Below are positions 55,261-64,000 of a stretch of 64,000 bases of DNA, piece by piece. Positions within the stretch are counted from its first letter, which is position 1. Every line of letters begins with the position of its first letter. This DNA is from an uncultured Marinobacter sp. (GTDB lineage Bacteria; Pseudomonadota; Gammaproteobacteria; Pseudomonadales; Oleiphilaceae), in the NCBI RefSeq assembly GCF_947488835.1, contig NZ_CANLBK010000001.1, forward strand, positions 992,001 to 1,056,000, written 5' to 3'. The notes beneath the pieces are model-generated. The model made no database searches and had not been told where the DNA came from. It saw nothing but the letters and a program-made list of their open reading frames with translations. The translations under genes were made by a program, and so were the position numbers.

Positions 55261-56046
55261 TTAGGGTTGCCCTTGCAGGCCCCGCATGAACTCAAAGGTT
55301 TGCTCAGTGTAGTTCTGGAAGTGCGGCAGAAAGTTGGCGTGCAGCACCCATATAGCAAACAATCCAAAAATCAGGCCAATCGGGAAGCCCAGTGCAAAGA
55401 TGTTCATTTGCGGCGCAGCCCTAGTCATTACGCCGAAGGAGATGCTGACGATGAGTACCGCAGTTACCGCCGGCAGTGCCAGCAACATGGCGGAGGTAAA
55501 CATCCAGCTAATCCTGTGTGCCAGCTCCCAGACACCTACCTGGCCCAAGCCTTCCATACCGATGGGCATGGTTCGGAAGCTTTCAATAAACACCTCAAAC
55601 GCCACCAGATGACCGTTCATGGCAAGGAACAGCAAGGTTACGGTAATGGTGTAGATTTGCGCCAGTACAGGCACGTTAACGCCGTTGGCGGGGTCGACCA
55701 TGGAGGCGAAGCCAAGGCCCATTTGCATGGCGATCATCTGGCCGGCAACAACGAACAGCTGCCAGAGCGCCGTCAACGCGAATCCCATGCCTACGCCGAT
55801 CAGTATTTGTTGGAGCGTGATAACAACGGCGTCCGCACTCAGAGCTTCGACTTTTGGCACTTCCGGAATCATCGGTACAATCAAAATAGTCATTAACAGC
55901 GCAAGCCCCAAGCGCACTCTGGCAGGAACCAACTGGGTACCGAAAATGGGGATGACCATCAGAAAGCTGGCCAAGCGGAACAGTGGCCAGAGGTGCTGCC
56001 CAACCCACTGGCCGAGCATGTCTGCATTGAGTTCCATGGGGGTCAT
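55261..56046 (-). CDS. fliR: Flagellar export gate protein FliR
   Basis: FliR is part of the FliPQR export channel core. The 261-residue protein is almost wholly hydrophobic, with six predicted helices and family segments PIFGTQLVPARVRLGLALLM and GFASMVDPANG. Start ATG 56046 or 56037; neither has a clear ribosome site, so coupling to fliQ (3 nt away) is likely. Confidence 0.94.
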   Translation of the reverse strand: MTPMELNADMLGQWVGQHLWPLFRLASFLMVIPIFGTQLVPARVRLGLALLMTILIVPMIPEVPKVEALSADAVVITLQQILIGVGMGFALTALWQLFVVAGQMIAMQMGLGFASMVDPANGVNVPVLAQIYTITVTLLFLAMNGHLVAFEVFIESFRTMPIGMEGLGQVGVWELAHRISWMFTSAMLLALPAVTAVLIVSISFGVMTRAAPQMNIFALGFPIGLIFGLFAIWVLHANFLPHFQNYTEQTFEFMRGLQGQP

Positions 56047-56049
56047 GGA

Positions 56050-56319
56050 TTAACCAATCAGGTAGGGGATGCTGGAAATCAGCCGGTGTGCATGATCCAG
56101 AAGTTTGGTCAGTAGCCATGGCCCCAAAACGATGATCACTATAAGTGTTACCAGCAGGCGCGGCAGGAAGCTCAGGGTTTGCTCGTTGATCTGGGTGGCC
56201 GCCTGGAAGGTACTCACCACCAGACCAATAACCAGTCCTGGCCCGATAATGACAGACGCAAAAAGCACAATCATCCAGAGGGCTTCACGGATGATGTCGA
56301 TAACGGTTTCCGGAGTCAT
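56050..56319 (-). CDS. fliQ: Flagellar export gate protein FliQ
   Basis: FliQ is a small subunit of the FliPQR export gate. The 89-residue protein has the two family helices with ASVIIGPGLVIGLVVSTFQAATQINEQTLSF between them. AGGAGA precedes the ATG. It sits between fliP and fliR. Confidence 0.95.
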   Translation of the reverse strand: MTPETVIDIIREALWMIVLFASVIIGPGLVIGLVVSTFQAATQINEQTLSFLPRLLVTLIVIIVLGPWLLTKLLDHAHRLISSIPYLIG

Positions 56320-56346
56320 GCTGCTCTCCTGTTTCCCATAGCCTGT

Positions 56347-57123
56347 CTATATCCCGTAACTGGCTGCGAGGGTGCCCATGATCAGGGCCCAGCCGTCCAC
56401 AAGAACAAACAGCATAATCTTGAACGGCAGCGAGATAATGATGGGTGACAACATCATCATACCCATGGCCATCAACACACTGGCGACGACCATGTCGAGA
56501 ATCAGAAACGGAATAAACAGTATAAACCCTATCTGGAATGCTGTTTTCAGCTCACTGGTCACAAACGCCGGCATCAGTATCCAGAACGAGACATCCTGAG
56601 CCGTATCATACTTCACGTCTGCAATGCGCATGAACAGCGCAAGGTCGTCTTCCCGGGTTTGCCCCAGCATGAATTCCTTGAAGGGTTTGCTGGCAAGCTC
56701 CACCGCCTCCAAAGAGGTCACCTCTTCTTGTAAATAGGGCTGCAGTCCTACCTGGTTGGCCTCTTCAAGCACAGGCTTCATGATGAAAATACTGAGAAAC
56801 AGCGCAAGGCCAAGCAGTATCTGATTTGAAGGCGTCGCCTGTAGGCCCAAAGCCTGGCGCAATATTGCAAAGACTACGATGATGCGAGTGAAGGATGTCA
56901 TCATCATCAGCATGGCAGGCAGGAACGTCAGCGCCGTCATCAACGCTAGAATTTGCAGGGTTACCGTGTACTCCTGAACACCCTCGCCCTCACCGGGCTG
57001 AACGGTGAATGCGGGAATGCCAGGCAAATCTGCGAACGCCAAAGGCGTCCACAGCAGGCCTGCGAGCACAACGAAGAGCGGAAAGTGTCGTTTGAGCTTG
57101 GCCACCATCATAGGGCTAATCAT
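56347..57123 (-). CDS. fliP: Flagellar export gate protein FliP
   Basis: FliP is the main subunit of the export channel. The 258-residue protein has a cleavable signal peptide (to about FAD, residue 32), as is typical of FliP, then four helices with [36 protein letters not shown]. The ATG overlaps the fliO stop codon by 4 nt (ATGA). Confidence 0.95.
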   Translation of the reverse strand: MISPMMVAKLKRHFPLFVVLAGLLWTPLAFADLPGIPAFTVQPGEGEGVQEYTVTLQILALMTALTFLPAMLMMMTSFTRIIVVFAILRQALGLQATPSNQILLGLALFLSIFIMKPVLEEANQVGLQPYLQEEVTSLEAVELASKPFKEFMLGQTREDDLALFMRIADVKYDTAQDVSFWILMPAFVTSELKTAFQIGFILFIPFLILDMVVASVLMAMGMMMLSPIIISLPFKIMLFVLVDGWALIMGTLAASYGI

Positions 57124-57575
57124 TCCTTGCTCGGAGCTGTCCAGGATTTGCCAATCATGCCCTGCAGGCGTTTGGCGAAGTCTCCGGAATTTGCTTTACC
57201 TGCATCCACAACCGGTTCTTCAAACACCTGCAGTGTTCGTATAGCGGATGGGGTGATCCCCAGTAAGATCTGCTGGCCACCCACTTCAATCAACGCAATG
57301 CGCTCTCGGGCGCCAATGGCCATTACGGAGACAACTTTGATGGCATTGTTATTCATGCCTGTCATGCCATTCATTCTGCGAATGATCCAGGCACAACCAT
57401 AGATAACGGCGATGACGGCCAGCAAGCCGACGCCCAGGCTAAGCAAGGTGCCCAAGGTATCCGGAGCGTTGCCTGTCATTTTTGCAGGAGCACTCTTTAC
57501 GGCCTCAGCGGATTCTTCTGCAATGGCAGGAACTGCCAGCAGGAGCAGCGACACTACCGCCGTCTTAATCCTCAT
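57120..57575 (-). CDS. fliO: Flagellar export accessory protein FliO
   Basis: FliO stabilises FliP during gate assembly. The 151-residue product has a hydrophobic N-terminus ([21 protein letters not shown]), one membrane helix near 48-66 ([21 protein letters not shown]) and a short cytoplasmic domain ([28 protein letters not shown]). ATG 57575 leaves 1 nt after fliN; a start 10 codons further up would lie in fliN. Confidence 0.9.
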   Translation of the reverse strand: MRIKTAVVSLLLLAVPAIAEESAEAVKSAPAKMTGNAPDTLGTLLSLGVGLLAVIAVIYGCAWIIRRMNGMTGMNNNAIKVVSVMAIGARERIALIEVGGQQILLGITPSAIRTLQVFEEPVVDAGKANSGDFAKRLQGMIGKSWTAPSKE

Positions 57576-57576
57576 A

Positions 57577-58083
57577 TTATTTCTGCAGCCGCTTGATGCG
57601 CTCACCCGGGCTGATCACATCGGTCAGGCGGATGCCGAATTTTTCGTTGACCATAACCACTTCGCCGTGGGCGATAAGGGTTCCGTTTACCAGCACATCC
57701 AGCGGCTCGCCTGCAAGCCGATCCAGTTCGATCACCGAGCCCTGGTTCAGTTGCAGCAGGTTGCGTATGGGTATTTGGGTGTTCCCGACCTCCATGGAGA
57801 TACTGACGGGTATATCCAGAATCACATCCAGATCTGGCGGCGTAGCGCTGCCTGTGGTCGCGATGCCACTTTCGTCAAACTCCTCCATGGGAGCGGTGCG
57901 GACGCTGCTATCGGCGCTTTTACCAGCCCCTGTCTCCCCAGCCTCTTCCATAGCTTGAGCCCACTCATCATCCGTGGACTCTTCGGAGCCTTCATCACCG
58001 GACTCTTCCATAGCCGCTTCCCATTCGGCAGCCAGCTTTTCGTCCTCGCTCAGCTCCTGACCTTCTTTCTTGTCGTCAGCCAT
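57577..58083 (-). CDS. fliN: Flagellar motor switch protein FliN
   Basis: FliN forms the bottom of the C-ring and binds CheY-P and export ATPase complexes. The 168-residue protein has an acidic, low-complexity N-terminal half (about 1-85, with repeated EWAxAMEE segments) and the SpoA/FliN domain (LDVILDIPVSISMEVGNTQIPIRNLLQLNQGSVIELDR). It overlaps fliM by 8 nt. Confidence 0.95.
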   Translation of the reverse strand: MADDKKEGQELSEDEKLAAEWEAAMEESGDEGSEESTDDEWAQAMEEAGETGAGKSADSSVRTAPMEEFDESGIATTGSATPPDLDVILDIPVSISMEVGNTQIPIRNLLQLNQGSVIELDRLAGEPLDVLVNGTLIAHGEVVMVNEKFGIRLTDVISPGERIKRLQK

Positions 58084-59074
58084 TGCGTCCTACCTTCGAT
58101 TGTTTTTTTACCTTTGGGCGTTCCGCCCGCTCATGAATTCTCAACGCCAGCTTTCCGTCCCGGGTTCCCATAGTTGCCTTGTAAATGGGAATACCATTGG
58201 CGGTGACTGTCAGATGCTCAGGCACCTCTACCGGTATAATATCGCCGGCCTTCAGCTTGGCGACCTCCCTCAGGGAAATCCGGCGCCTGCAGACAGTGGT
58301 ATTTATTGGGACCTCCACCTCTTTGATGTCTTCCTGCATGGCGCTGACCCAGCGCTCATCCACGTCATCAACGTCGCTTTGCACACCAGAATCGAGCACG
58401 TCACGGATAGGCTCAATCATTGAATAGGGTAAAGCAAAGTGTAGCTCACCCCCGCCTCCATCGAGCTCTATATGAAAGGTGCTGACCACCACCACCTCGC
58501 TGGGGCTGACTATGTTAGCCATGGCCGGGTTTACTTCGGAACTGAGGTATTCGAAATCGACTTTGATAACCGCTTGCCAGGCTTCCTGCATGTCCTGAAA
58601 AACCTGGTTCAGGACCATCTGAACAATGCGGTTTTCTGTTGGCGTGAACTCGCGGCCTTCGATCTTGGCATGTCGCCCCTCACCGCCAAAAAAGTTATCA
58701 ACCAGTTTGAATACAAGCTTTGCATCCAGAACAAACAGGGAGGTTCCCCGCAGCGGGCGTACCTTGCAGAGATTCAAACTGGTGGGCACATACAGAGTGT
58801 GTATGTACTCGCCAAATTTCATGATCTGAACGCCGCCAGTGGAGACATCCGCATTGCGGCGCAGCAAGTTAAACAGGCTGATACGGGTGTAGCGGGCAAA
58901 GCGCTCGTTTATCATTTCCAGCGTCGGCATCCGGCCCCGGACAATACGATCCTGACTGGAAAGGTCGTAGGACTTTACACCGGTTTCGTCGCTTTCTTCA
59001 TAGGTATCAATGTCACCTTCATCTACGCCGTGAAGGAGCGCATCAATTTCATCCTGTGACAGTAAATCCTGCAT
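58076..59074 (-). CDS. fliM: Flagellar motor switch protein FliM
   Basis: FliM is the C-ring subunit that binds CheY-P. The 332-residue protein begins with the CheY-binding peptide (MQDLLSQDEIDALLHGV), followed by the middle CheC-like domain with GGxG-type loop and the C-terminal SpoA domain. It lies between fliL and fliN in the standard order. Confidence 0.96.
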   Translation of the reverse strand: MQDLLSQDEIDALLHGVDEGDIDTYEESDETGVKSYDLSSQDRIVRGRMPTLEMINERFARYTRISLFNLLRRNADVSTGGVQIMKFGEYIHTLYVPTSLNLCKVRPLRGTSLFVLDAKLVFKLVDNFFGGEGRHAKIEGREFTPTENRIVQMVLNQVFQDMQEAWQAVIKVDFEYLSSEVNPAMANIVSPSEVVVVSTFHIELDGGGGELHFALPYSMIEPIRDVLDSGVQSDVDDVDERWVSAMQEDIKEVEVPINTTVCRRRISLREVAKLKAGDIIPVEVPEHLTVTANGIPIYKATMGTRDGKLALRIHERAERPKVKKQSKVGRNG

Positions 59075-59127
59075 ACCTTGTCCTGCCGCTGAAAAGCTTT
59101 GCCCAAGAAAGGGCTCTGTTGCGCTAA

Positions 59128-59640
59128 CTATTGAACTACAAAGTTCCTGAACAACACCCTGGTGATGGCGGACTCGCCTTCCTGCTCCAAAACCTGATTC
59201 ACCGTACCCAGCATACTGGCCGCGAGATTTTTACGACCGTCTGGCGTTTGCAGTTCAGCAAAGCTGCTATTCCCAAGCACCATCACCAACTGGCTACGAA
59301 TCAAAGGCATGTGCAGCTCGGCCGCAGCCAGAGCCTGAGGACCCAGCGCTTCCAGCGAGACATACACCTGCACATAACGCTGGCGCCCCTCTCCCTGAAC
59401 CGTTGTTACCAGAGCTTTGTCGATCTCCAGATAAGCACTGGGTATAAAGGGCTCTTCGATTACTGCATTGTCCTCGCTGGCGGCGTCGCCCCCCATACCG
59501 GGTATAGTGCCACCTAGAAACCACAGGGTTCCTGCAACGGATAACGCTATTGCCAATATCACTACGATCACCAGCAAAATGATCAGTTTCAGTTTGCCTT
59601 TTTTGGCTGGTGTTGCTTCAGCTGCGCTGTTTTCTGCCAT
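59128..59640 (-). CDS. fliL: Flagellar basal body protein FliL
   Basis: FliL surrounds and supports stator units. The 170-residue protein has a lysine-rich N-terminus, one membrane helix (LKLIILLVIVVILAIALSVAG) and a periplasmic domain related to stomatin/SPFH folds (YLEIDKALVTTVQGEGRQRYVQVYVSLEA). ATG 59640 is preferred over a TTG five codons upstream. A sigma-54 promoter precedes it. Confidence 0.92.
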   Translation of the reverse strand: MAENSAAEATPAKKGKLKLIILLVIVVILAIALSVAGTLWFLGGTIPGMGGDAASEDNAVIEEPFIPSAYLEIDKALVTTVQGEGRQRYVQVYVSLEALGPQALAAAELHMPLIRSQLVMVLGNSSFAELQTPDGRKNLAASMLGTVNQVLEQEGESAITRVLFRNFVVQ

Positions 59641-59702
59641 AGTGTTTTTCGCCAAAAATCCGCCGATGAACGCTCATGTCCATGACGTTTGTATATTTGT
59701 TT

Positions 59703-59717
59703 GCAAGGAGTGGGCCA
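59703..59717 (-). promoter_or_regulatory. Sigma-54 promoter of the fliLMNOPQR-flhB operon
   Basis: TGGCCCACTCCTTGC on the minus strand has GG-N10-GC spacing, a perfect TTGC(A) -12 half and a near-consensus -24 half, 63 nt before fliL. Confidence 0.78.
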
Positions 59718-59814
59718 GAACGCCCTACCCTCCGTTCAGTCCCGCAGTTTAGCCTTGCAAGAGGTGTTGGGCAAAGACGTTTGGCGAACAGAACTCAGTA
59801 TTTAGTGCTGATGC

Positions 59815-60954
59815 TCAGGCAAATACATCGATAGCGCCGTTCCAGCTCAGGTCAAGATTGCCGGCTTGCCCTCCTTCGTCACCGCCTTCCAGTGCTGAGA
59901 GTGTTGCGCCAGTCCCGGACGATGAGCCATCCCCTTCGCCAGCATTCTGCTCTCCAGACGAGTTCCGCGAGTTATCCGACACGTCAAACTGAGCCAGAGA
60001 AAGCCCTTGCTCACCGAGCATGTCACGGAGCCGGTGAGAATGAAGTTCCAGCTGCTCCCGAACCACAGGGTTGGCTGCATGTACGGTAATGTTGGCCTGG
60101 TCATTCTGAACCCGTACCCGAACCTCCATTGGGCCCATGTCAGGAGGCGTCAGATGAATTTCGGCCACCGACAGATTTTTCGCAGTGAGCCAACTGAGTT
60201 TCCCCATCAGTTTGTCGCCCCATTCTGCATGATTTACCGGCACATCAACCGATGTTGCGTAGCTCCTCAGAGGTACCTGTGCGTCTGCCGCCAGTTTGCC
60301 GGCAGCATTGTTGGCATTTTGTTGGGATACCAGCTCAACCGCCGATTCGAAACGGGTTCCTGTCAGAAGCGCAGAAGGATCAACAGAGCCGGCTGATTTA
60401 CCGGCCAAGGGCATCAATGCATCGGTTAACTGCGGGGAGGTTTGTTCCGATTTAACTCCGGCAAGCCCGGCAACCAACCCGGCACCTGGCGCTGTTACCG
60501 CTGGATTGTTAGCAGCTAATCCGCCTGCCGCAGATACCTGCCCTGTTGCCGGCACCAACAGTGCCTGTAATTCTGCAAATGTAAGAGGAATGGCGAGAGA
60601 TTCCATCTCGGGCGCAAGTTCTGCGCTCGCTCCGTCAGCACCTGTACCAACCACAGTTGCTTCATCTGATGTGGCGGCTTTGCCATTTTTGCCCGGTTCA
60701 CCGGGCTTCCCCGAAGGCTGAGCCTGGTTCGCATTCGGCTCGCTGTTGGCGTTTCGAGAACTTTTTGCTTCGGCCTGTTTGTTATCGTCGCGACGCTGGG
60801 CCTGTTGGCGATCCAGCCGTTTCTGCTCCGAACGGGAAACAGAATCATACCGGCTTTCACCGGCCACATTATCTCGACCTGATCCAGTTTTGGAGGCACC
60901 GGCATCATTCTGCATCCCTGGTGCGGGAGTCTGGGGAAGAACCATCTGAGTCAT
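59815..60954 (-). CDS. fliK: Flagellar hook-length control protein FliK
   Basis: FliK measures hook length and triggers the FlhB specificity switch. The 379-residue protein has a long Ala/Gly/Ser/Pro-rich N-terminal ruler region and the C-terminal FliK domain (LSVAEIHLTPPDMGPMEVRVRVQNDQANITVHAANPVVREQL). The ATG at 60954 follows AGAGG; an in-frame ATG at 61041 lies upstream of the predicted sigma-54 transcription start and is rejected. Confidence 0.93.
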   Translation of the reverse strand: MTQMVLPQTPAPGMQNDAGASKTGSGRDNVAGESRYDSVSRSEQKRLDRQQAQRRDDNKQAEAKSSRNANSEPNANQAQPSGKPGEPGKNGKAATSDEATVVGTGADGASAELAPEMESLAIPLTFAELQALLVPATGQVSAAGGLAANNPAVTAPGAGLVAGLAGVKSEQTSPQLTDALMPLAGKSAGSVDPSALLTGTRFESAVELVSQQNANNAAGKLAADAQVPLRSYATSVDVPVNHAEWGDKLMGKLSWLTAKNLSVAEIHLTPPDMGPMEVRVRVQNDQANITVHAANPVVREQLELHSHRLRDMLGEQGLSLAQFDVSDNSRNSSGEQNAGEGDGSSSGTGATLSALEGGDEGGQAGNLDLSWNGAIDVFA

Positions 60955-61037
60955 GGCAACCTCTTGCCGCTTTTGAACCCTGGATGCCTGATTCAGTCCG
61001 CTTCGCAGCGGATTATCAGGCTCATACCCAGATAACT

Positions 61038-61052
61038 GCAAAAGCGGTGCCA
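61038..61052 (-). promoter_or_regulatory. Sigma-54 promoter of fliK
   Basis: TGGCACCGCTTTTGC(A) on the minus strand is a near-perfect -24/-12 element with GG-N10-GC spacing, 84 nt before the fliK ATG. It is the best sigma-54 match in the window. Confidence 0.85.
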
Positions 61053-61088
61053 GCCTATAGGCCTGGGTGCTATTGCCGGCTCAGCAGG

Positions 61089-61445
61089 CTATCCCGCGCG
61101 CCCAGCCATGAGCGTGTGCAGGGCATCCGTCACCCGCTGAAATTCCACTTCAATGGCCGCAAGAACAGGCGGTGCATCACTCAGGCGCTCGTCCTGCCCC
61201 GCTTTCTCCACTTCTCGGCTGAGGGCTCCAAGACGCGGTGCTCCAATATTGATGCAACTGCCCTTAAAGCTGTGAGCGGTATGGGCCAGCGCGCCTGCAT
61301 CGCCATCACTTAAGGCTTTCTTCAGGCTTTCAATTCTATCTCTCGAATCGCTGAGGTAGGTGTTAATGAGTGTTTCGAACTCATCTTCCATTACATCCTG
61401 AAGCTCCGCCAGAGCTTCTTCATCAAGGTGTGGTTTATCAACCAT
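61089..61445 (-). CDS. hptB: Histidine phosphotransfer protein, HptB-like
   Basis: The 118-residue Hpt domain passes phosphate from sensor kinases to HsbR; in Pseudomonas this controls the HsbA/FlgM and RsmA branches of motility and biofilm choice. The phospho-acceptor is His58 in AHTAHSFKGSCINIGA. The ATG at 61445 has GGGAG 6 nt upstream; a TTG two codons before it is the alternative. It follows hsbR by 33 nt. Confidence 0.88.
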   Translation of the reverse strand: MVDKPHLDEEALAELQDVMEDEFETLINTYLSDSRDRIESLKKALSDGDAGALAHTAHSFKGSCINIGAPRLGALSREVEKAGQDERLSDAPPVLAAIEVEFQRVTDALHTLMAGRAG

Positions 61446-61478
61446 GACCAACTCCCTTGTTCCTGTTAAAGGTTATTA

Positions 61479-63206
61479 TTAAAAGAACCATTCATAGACA
61501 ACTTCCACCCGGTTCCCTTTCTTATAAAACTGGACCGATTTCGCCAATCGCTTTATTAATGCCAAGCCCCTGCCGCCGTAGCGGGGACCGCTCTGCGCCA
61601 TCTCTGCGGCTTGCAGAACAGGATGGTTGTGGAAGTCGAAGCCTTCACCGCTGTCTTCGCAGACAACACGCAAACGCCCACCCCAAGCCATCAAATCGTG
61701 ATGAAAGCTGAACCGTATATAGTGACCTTTCACCCTGCTCAGGCGTTTGGCCCGCTCGGAATAGTAACGGTCAAAGCCCTCAGGGGTGTACTTCCATTCC
61801 GATGGAAGCTGAAGCACACCGTGCTCTAGCGCATTATTGTACAACTCTGAAAGCAGTGTATAGATTTCTCCGCTCTTTCTCCGCAACCCGGGCACCTCCA
61901 TACAAATATGCAGGAGCAGTGGCAGAGGGTTAAACTCCCCCAACGTGCTGTCCTGGAGTTCATACACACTACGCCACTGGGTTGGCCCAGCCAGGGTCGA
62001 AAGCTCAACGGCATCAGGCAAAACCACCTGACCTGCCTCTTCCACCATTTCCAGACAGCAGAGCGTGAGATCGTCGCCAAACTTTTGCTGCCCCGTAAAC
62101 CGCTGTATTTCCCCCATCAGCGCATCAAATGGATGCCTGTCCAAGCCAGCGCTTTCTATAGCCCGGCGAACGCCCTGCTCGCCAAAGACCTGCCCCTCTC
62201 CGTCAGTGCATTCCAACACGCCATCAGTCATCAAGAGTAACCGGTCACCTGGGCGCGACCTGACGGTTTCCATGTCTGCATTAAACTGATCAGGGCTCAG
62301 TATCCCCAAGGGCAAATGACGCGAAGGCAGGCTGGAACGCTCTGTTGGCGATCGCATCAGCCACATATCAGGCAGACCACCATTCCAGATGTTTAACTGA
62401 TTCAGAGCAAAGTCCACTTCCACCATAACACCGCAGCAGAACATATCTTTCGGGAGTATGCGGACCAGCTTCTGGTTTATCTCCCTGAGGATATCGGCGC
62501 CATTAAAACCCTTACCCGCCATACCATAAAAGGATTCGGCCACAGGCATGGCGCCAATAGCAGCTGGCAATCCATGGCCAGTAAAATCTCCCGCGAATAC
62601 AAGCATCCCACCGGCAGGCCGTGGCGAGGCGAACAGTACATCACCACTGAATACTGACAAGGGGGATGCATGGAAGCGAATGTTAGGCGCATTCAAGCAA
62701 CCGGTATGAGCGACGTTATCAAAAACCCCCCGAGCTATGTGCTGTTCTTTTAACAACTGGCGGTTTCGCTCATGCATCAAGTCGCGCTGATTAGACAGCG
62801 CCCGGTGCATCAGGCGCATCCGGTTGAACGCGTTGACCTTGGCTTCAATCATTATCCGGTTATAGGGCTTGCTGAGAAACCCGTCCCCTCCGGCTTCAAG
62901 GCACCCTGCCAGGTCCTCGGGTTCAGTCAGTGAGGTAATGAAAATCAGCGGCACAAGGCGCTCGCACGAAAGTTTCTTGATATGTCGCGCGGCTTCCATA
63001 CCATCCATGGAGGGCATGAGTGCATCCAGCAAGACAATATCCGGCGCTTCTGACTGAAAGAGCGCCACCGCCTCACGCCCATTGGCCGCATCGACTACCC
63101 TGTGGCCCAGGCGCTTCAGTATGGCTTTCAGTATCAGGCGGTCACTGTCGCTGTCGTCTGCAATAAGAATTTTAAGGGGGATGGTCTCTGCTGCAGATTC
63201 GTCCAT
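61479..63206 (-). CDS. hsbR: HsbR-like response regulator: receiver, PP2C phosphatase and HATPase domains
   Basis: The 575-residue protein has a receiver domain (Asp61 in VLLDALMPSMDG), a SpoIIE/RsbU-type PP2C phosphatase domain (about 170-370: VFAGDFTGHGLPAAIGAM...MLMTDGVLECTD) and a C-terminal anti-sigma-factor type HATPase (ELYNNALEHG...GGRGLALIKRLA). In Pseudomonas HsbR is both kinase and phosphatase for the HsbA antagonist. All three domains look intact. It lies between hsbA and hptB. Confidence 0.92.
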   Translation of the reverse strand: MDESAAETIPLKILIADDSDSDRLILKAILKRLGHRVVDAANGREAVALFQSEAPDIVLLDALMPSMDGMEAARHIKKLSCERLVPLIFITSLTEPEDLAGCLEAGGDGFLSKPYNRIMIEAKVNAFNRMRLMHRALSNQRDLMHERNRQLLKEQHIARGVFDNVAHTGCLNAPNIRFHASPLSVFSGDVLFASPRPAGGMLVFAGDFTGHGLPAAIGAMPVAESFYGMAGKGFNGADILREINQKLVRILPKDMFCCGVMVEVDFALNQLNIWNGGLPDMWLMRSPTERSSLPSRHLPLGILSPDQFNADMETVRSRPGDRLLLMTDGVLECTDGEGQVFGEQGVRRAIESAGLDRHPFDALMGEIQRFTGQQKFGDDLTLCCLEMVEEAGQVVLPDAVELSTLAGPTQWRSVYELQDSTLGEFNPLPLLLHICMEVPGLRRKSGEIYTLLSELYNNALEHGVLQLPSEWKYTPEGFDRYYSERAKRLSRVKGHYIRFSFHHDLMAWGGRLRVVCEDSGEGFDFHNHPVLQAAEMAQSGPRYGGRGLALIKRLAKSVQFYKKGNRVEVVYEWFF

Positions 63207-63230
63207 GGCAGGTTTCCGTGATCTGCGGGA

Positions 63231-63536
63231 TCACCGAATGGTGAATAGTTGCTCAAAGTTGGAAATGGTCAGTATCTTGCGGACATCGTTGTTGCATTTC
63301 TCAATGACAATATCGGCACTGTCTCCCCCGGCATGATCCCGGAGCAGGAGCAGCATACCCAGCGCAGAACTATCGAGATAGGTCGCGTCTGACAAATCCA
63401 CAACGTAACCGCTAACATCTCGCCCACCATGCTCATAGGCATCCCTAAAGGCCTGATGGGTGCTGAAATCAAAGCGACCTTCTATCTTGATGGTCAGGGA
63501 CCGTCCATCGCGACTGCGGTGAGTCTCAATCGGCAT
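63231..63536 (-). CDS. hsbA: STAS-domain anti-sigma factor antagonist, HsbA-like
   Basis: The 101-residue STAS protein has the phosphorylation site motif LDSSALGMLLLL (Ser56). In Pseudomonas HsbA binds the anti-sigma factor FlgM when phosphorylated, freeing FliA, and otherwise a diguanylate cyclase. GGAGG precedes the ATG. It is the first gene of the hsbA-hsbR-hptB set, downstream of fliJ. Confidence 0.92.
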   Translation of the reverse strand: MPIETHRSRDGRSLTIKIEGRFDFSTHQAFRDAYEHGGRDVSGYVVDLSDATYLDSSALGMLLLLRDHAGGDSADIVIEKCNNDVRKILTISNFEQLFTIR

Positions 63537-63661
63537 CCGCTTAAACCTCCGGTGGCATTCGTTAAAACATTCGGCAGCCTTGGTTCAGGCAAACCTTGTT
63601 TATACTAGGATAGCGCAGCGCTGTCAGATTGCATGGAGTGAAGATTAATTCAGCGCAAGCG

Positions 63662-64000
63662 TCATTGACGACGGCGAGCAAAAGCCCGGCCTGCAGCCTC
63701 ATCCGCATTCTTTTGCTCTTGAGCATCCTGCGCCCTGCTTTCTTGCTGGCGACAGGTTTCAATGTATTTTTCCATACCCCGCCGACGCTCCCAGGCTTGC
63801 TGCCACTCTCGCCGGCGGGCCTCAAACATTGCTTCAGCCTGAGCAAGTTGTTTCTGTTGCTGCAGGATAACCTGATCAAGCTGGGCAATAAATGCCTGCC
63901 AGGCTTGCAAACGATTTACCTGCACCACGCCATGGGCGTTGTTTCGGATCTGATCCCGGTATTCCTGCTGGTAACGGTTGAGCTTTTCGACCTGCTCACT
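63662..64000 (-). CDS. fliJ: Flagellar protein FliJ (partial, C-terminal part)
   Basis: FliJ is the coiled-coil stalk of the flagellar export ATPase. The visible 112 residues read through from the window edge (SEQVEKLNRYQQEYRDQI...) and are a continuous heptad-rich, Gln/Arg/Glu-rich helix ending in FARRRQ. The start codon lies beyond the window. The gap of 125 nt to hsbA holds no clear terminator. Confidence 0.88.
   Translation of the reverse strand, partial: SEQVEKLNRYQQEYRDQIRNNAHGVVQVNRLQAWQAFIAQLDQVILQQQKQLAQAEAMFEARRREWQQAWERRRGMEKYIETCRQQESRAQDAQEQKNADEAAGRAFARRRQ

Overview
The window is a stretch of chromosome from a motile, polarly flagellated gammaproteobacterium. Gene order closely follows Pseudomonas (nqr-gap-mfd-csiV-MTIP-psrA; gdhB next to moxR/bat; cheY-cheZ-cheA-cheB-motC-motD-parA-cheW; fliK-fliLMNOPQR-flhB; hptB/hsbR/hsbA). 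The gene set (Na+-translocating NQR, PsrA, MotCD, FleN, System I cytochrome c maturation) and the short intergenic hairpin elements fit Marinobacter or a near relative best. The genus is an inference; the sequence has no rRNA or other direct marker. Coding is dense, and I see no tRNA, rRNA, CRISPR array, transposase or prophage gene.

Layout. 1-13 kb: the start of a Na+-NQR operon (nqrA and a truncated nqrB), GAPDH, the divergent transcription-repair factor mfd, a CsiV-like envelope protein, methylthioinosine phosphorylase, an MscS channel, an L,D-transpeptidase, PsrA with a double operator, an unknown membrane protein and riboflavin synthase. 13-21 kb: two guanine-N2 rRNA methyltransferases (RlmG, RsmC) with an orphan terminator between them, beta-carbonic anhydrase and the 1623-residue NAD-glutamate dehydrogenase. 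21-28 kb: a MoxR/DUF58/DUF4381/BatA/BatB/BatD operon with a perfect 17-bp hairpin early in the DUF58 gene. 28-35.6 kb: the ccmABCDEFGHI operon. 35.6-37.3 kb: a second FliK-like gene coupled to a stand-alone FlhB C-terminal domain.

37-64 kb is a chemotaxis and flagellar superoperon on the minus strand: fliJ(partial)-hsbA-hsbR-hptB-fliK-fliLMNOPQR-flhB, then flhA-flhF-fleN-fliA-cheY-cheZ-cheA-cheB-motC-motD-parC-parP-cheW-DUF2802. It is interrupted between flhB and flhA by an opposite-strand upp-uraA pair and a cluster of hairpin elements. I read sigma-54 -24/-12 boxes before fliK, fliL and flhA, a weaker one before cheW, and a strong sigma-28 (FliA) promoter before parC. This is the expected order: the FleQ/sigma-54 class builds the export gate and FliA, and FliA then drives chemosensory array placement.

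The most unusual signals are: (1) two adjacent elements at 53818-54072 that share a 53-nt core (43/53 identical) whose hairpins present ANGGA loops as in CsrA/RsmA sites, but have unrelated, perfectly complementary outer arms; (2) three 15-bp tandem repeats directly upstream of the parC sigma-28 promoter, each keeping GG-N10-GC spacing; (3) an orphan terminator and possible small RNA between rlmG and rsmC; (4) the hairpin inside the DUF58 gene; (5) three copies of a 15-residue motif in the CheA linker.
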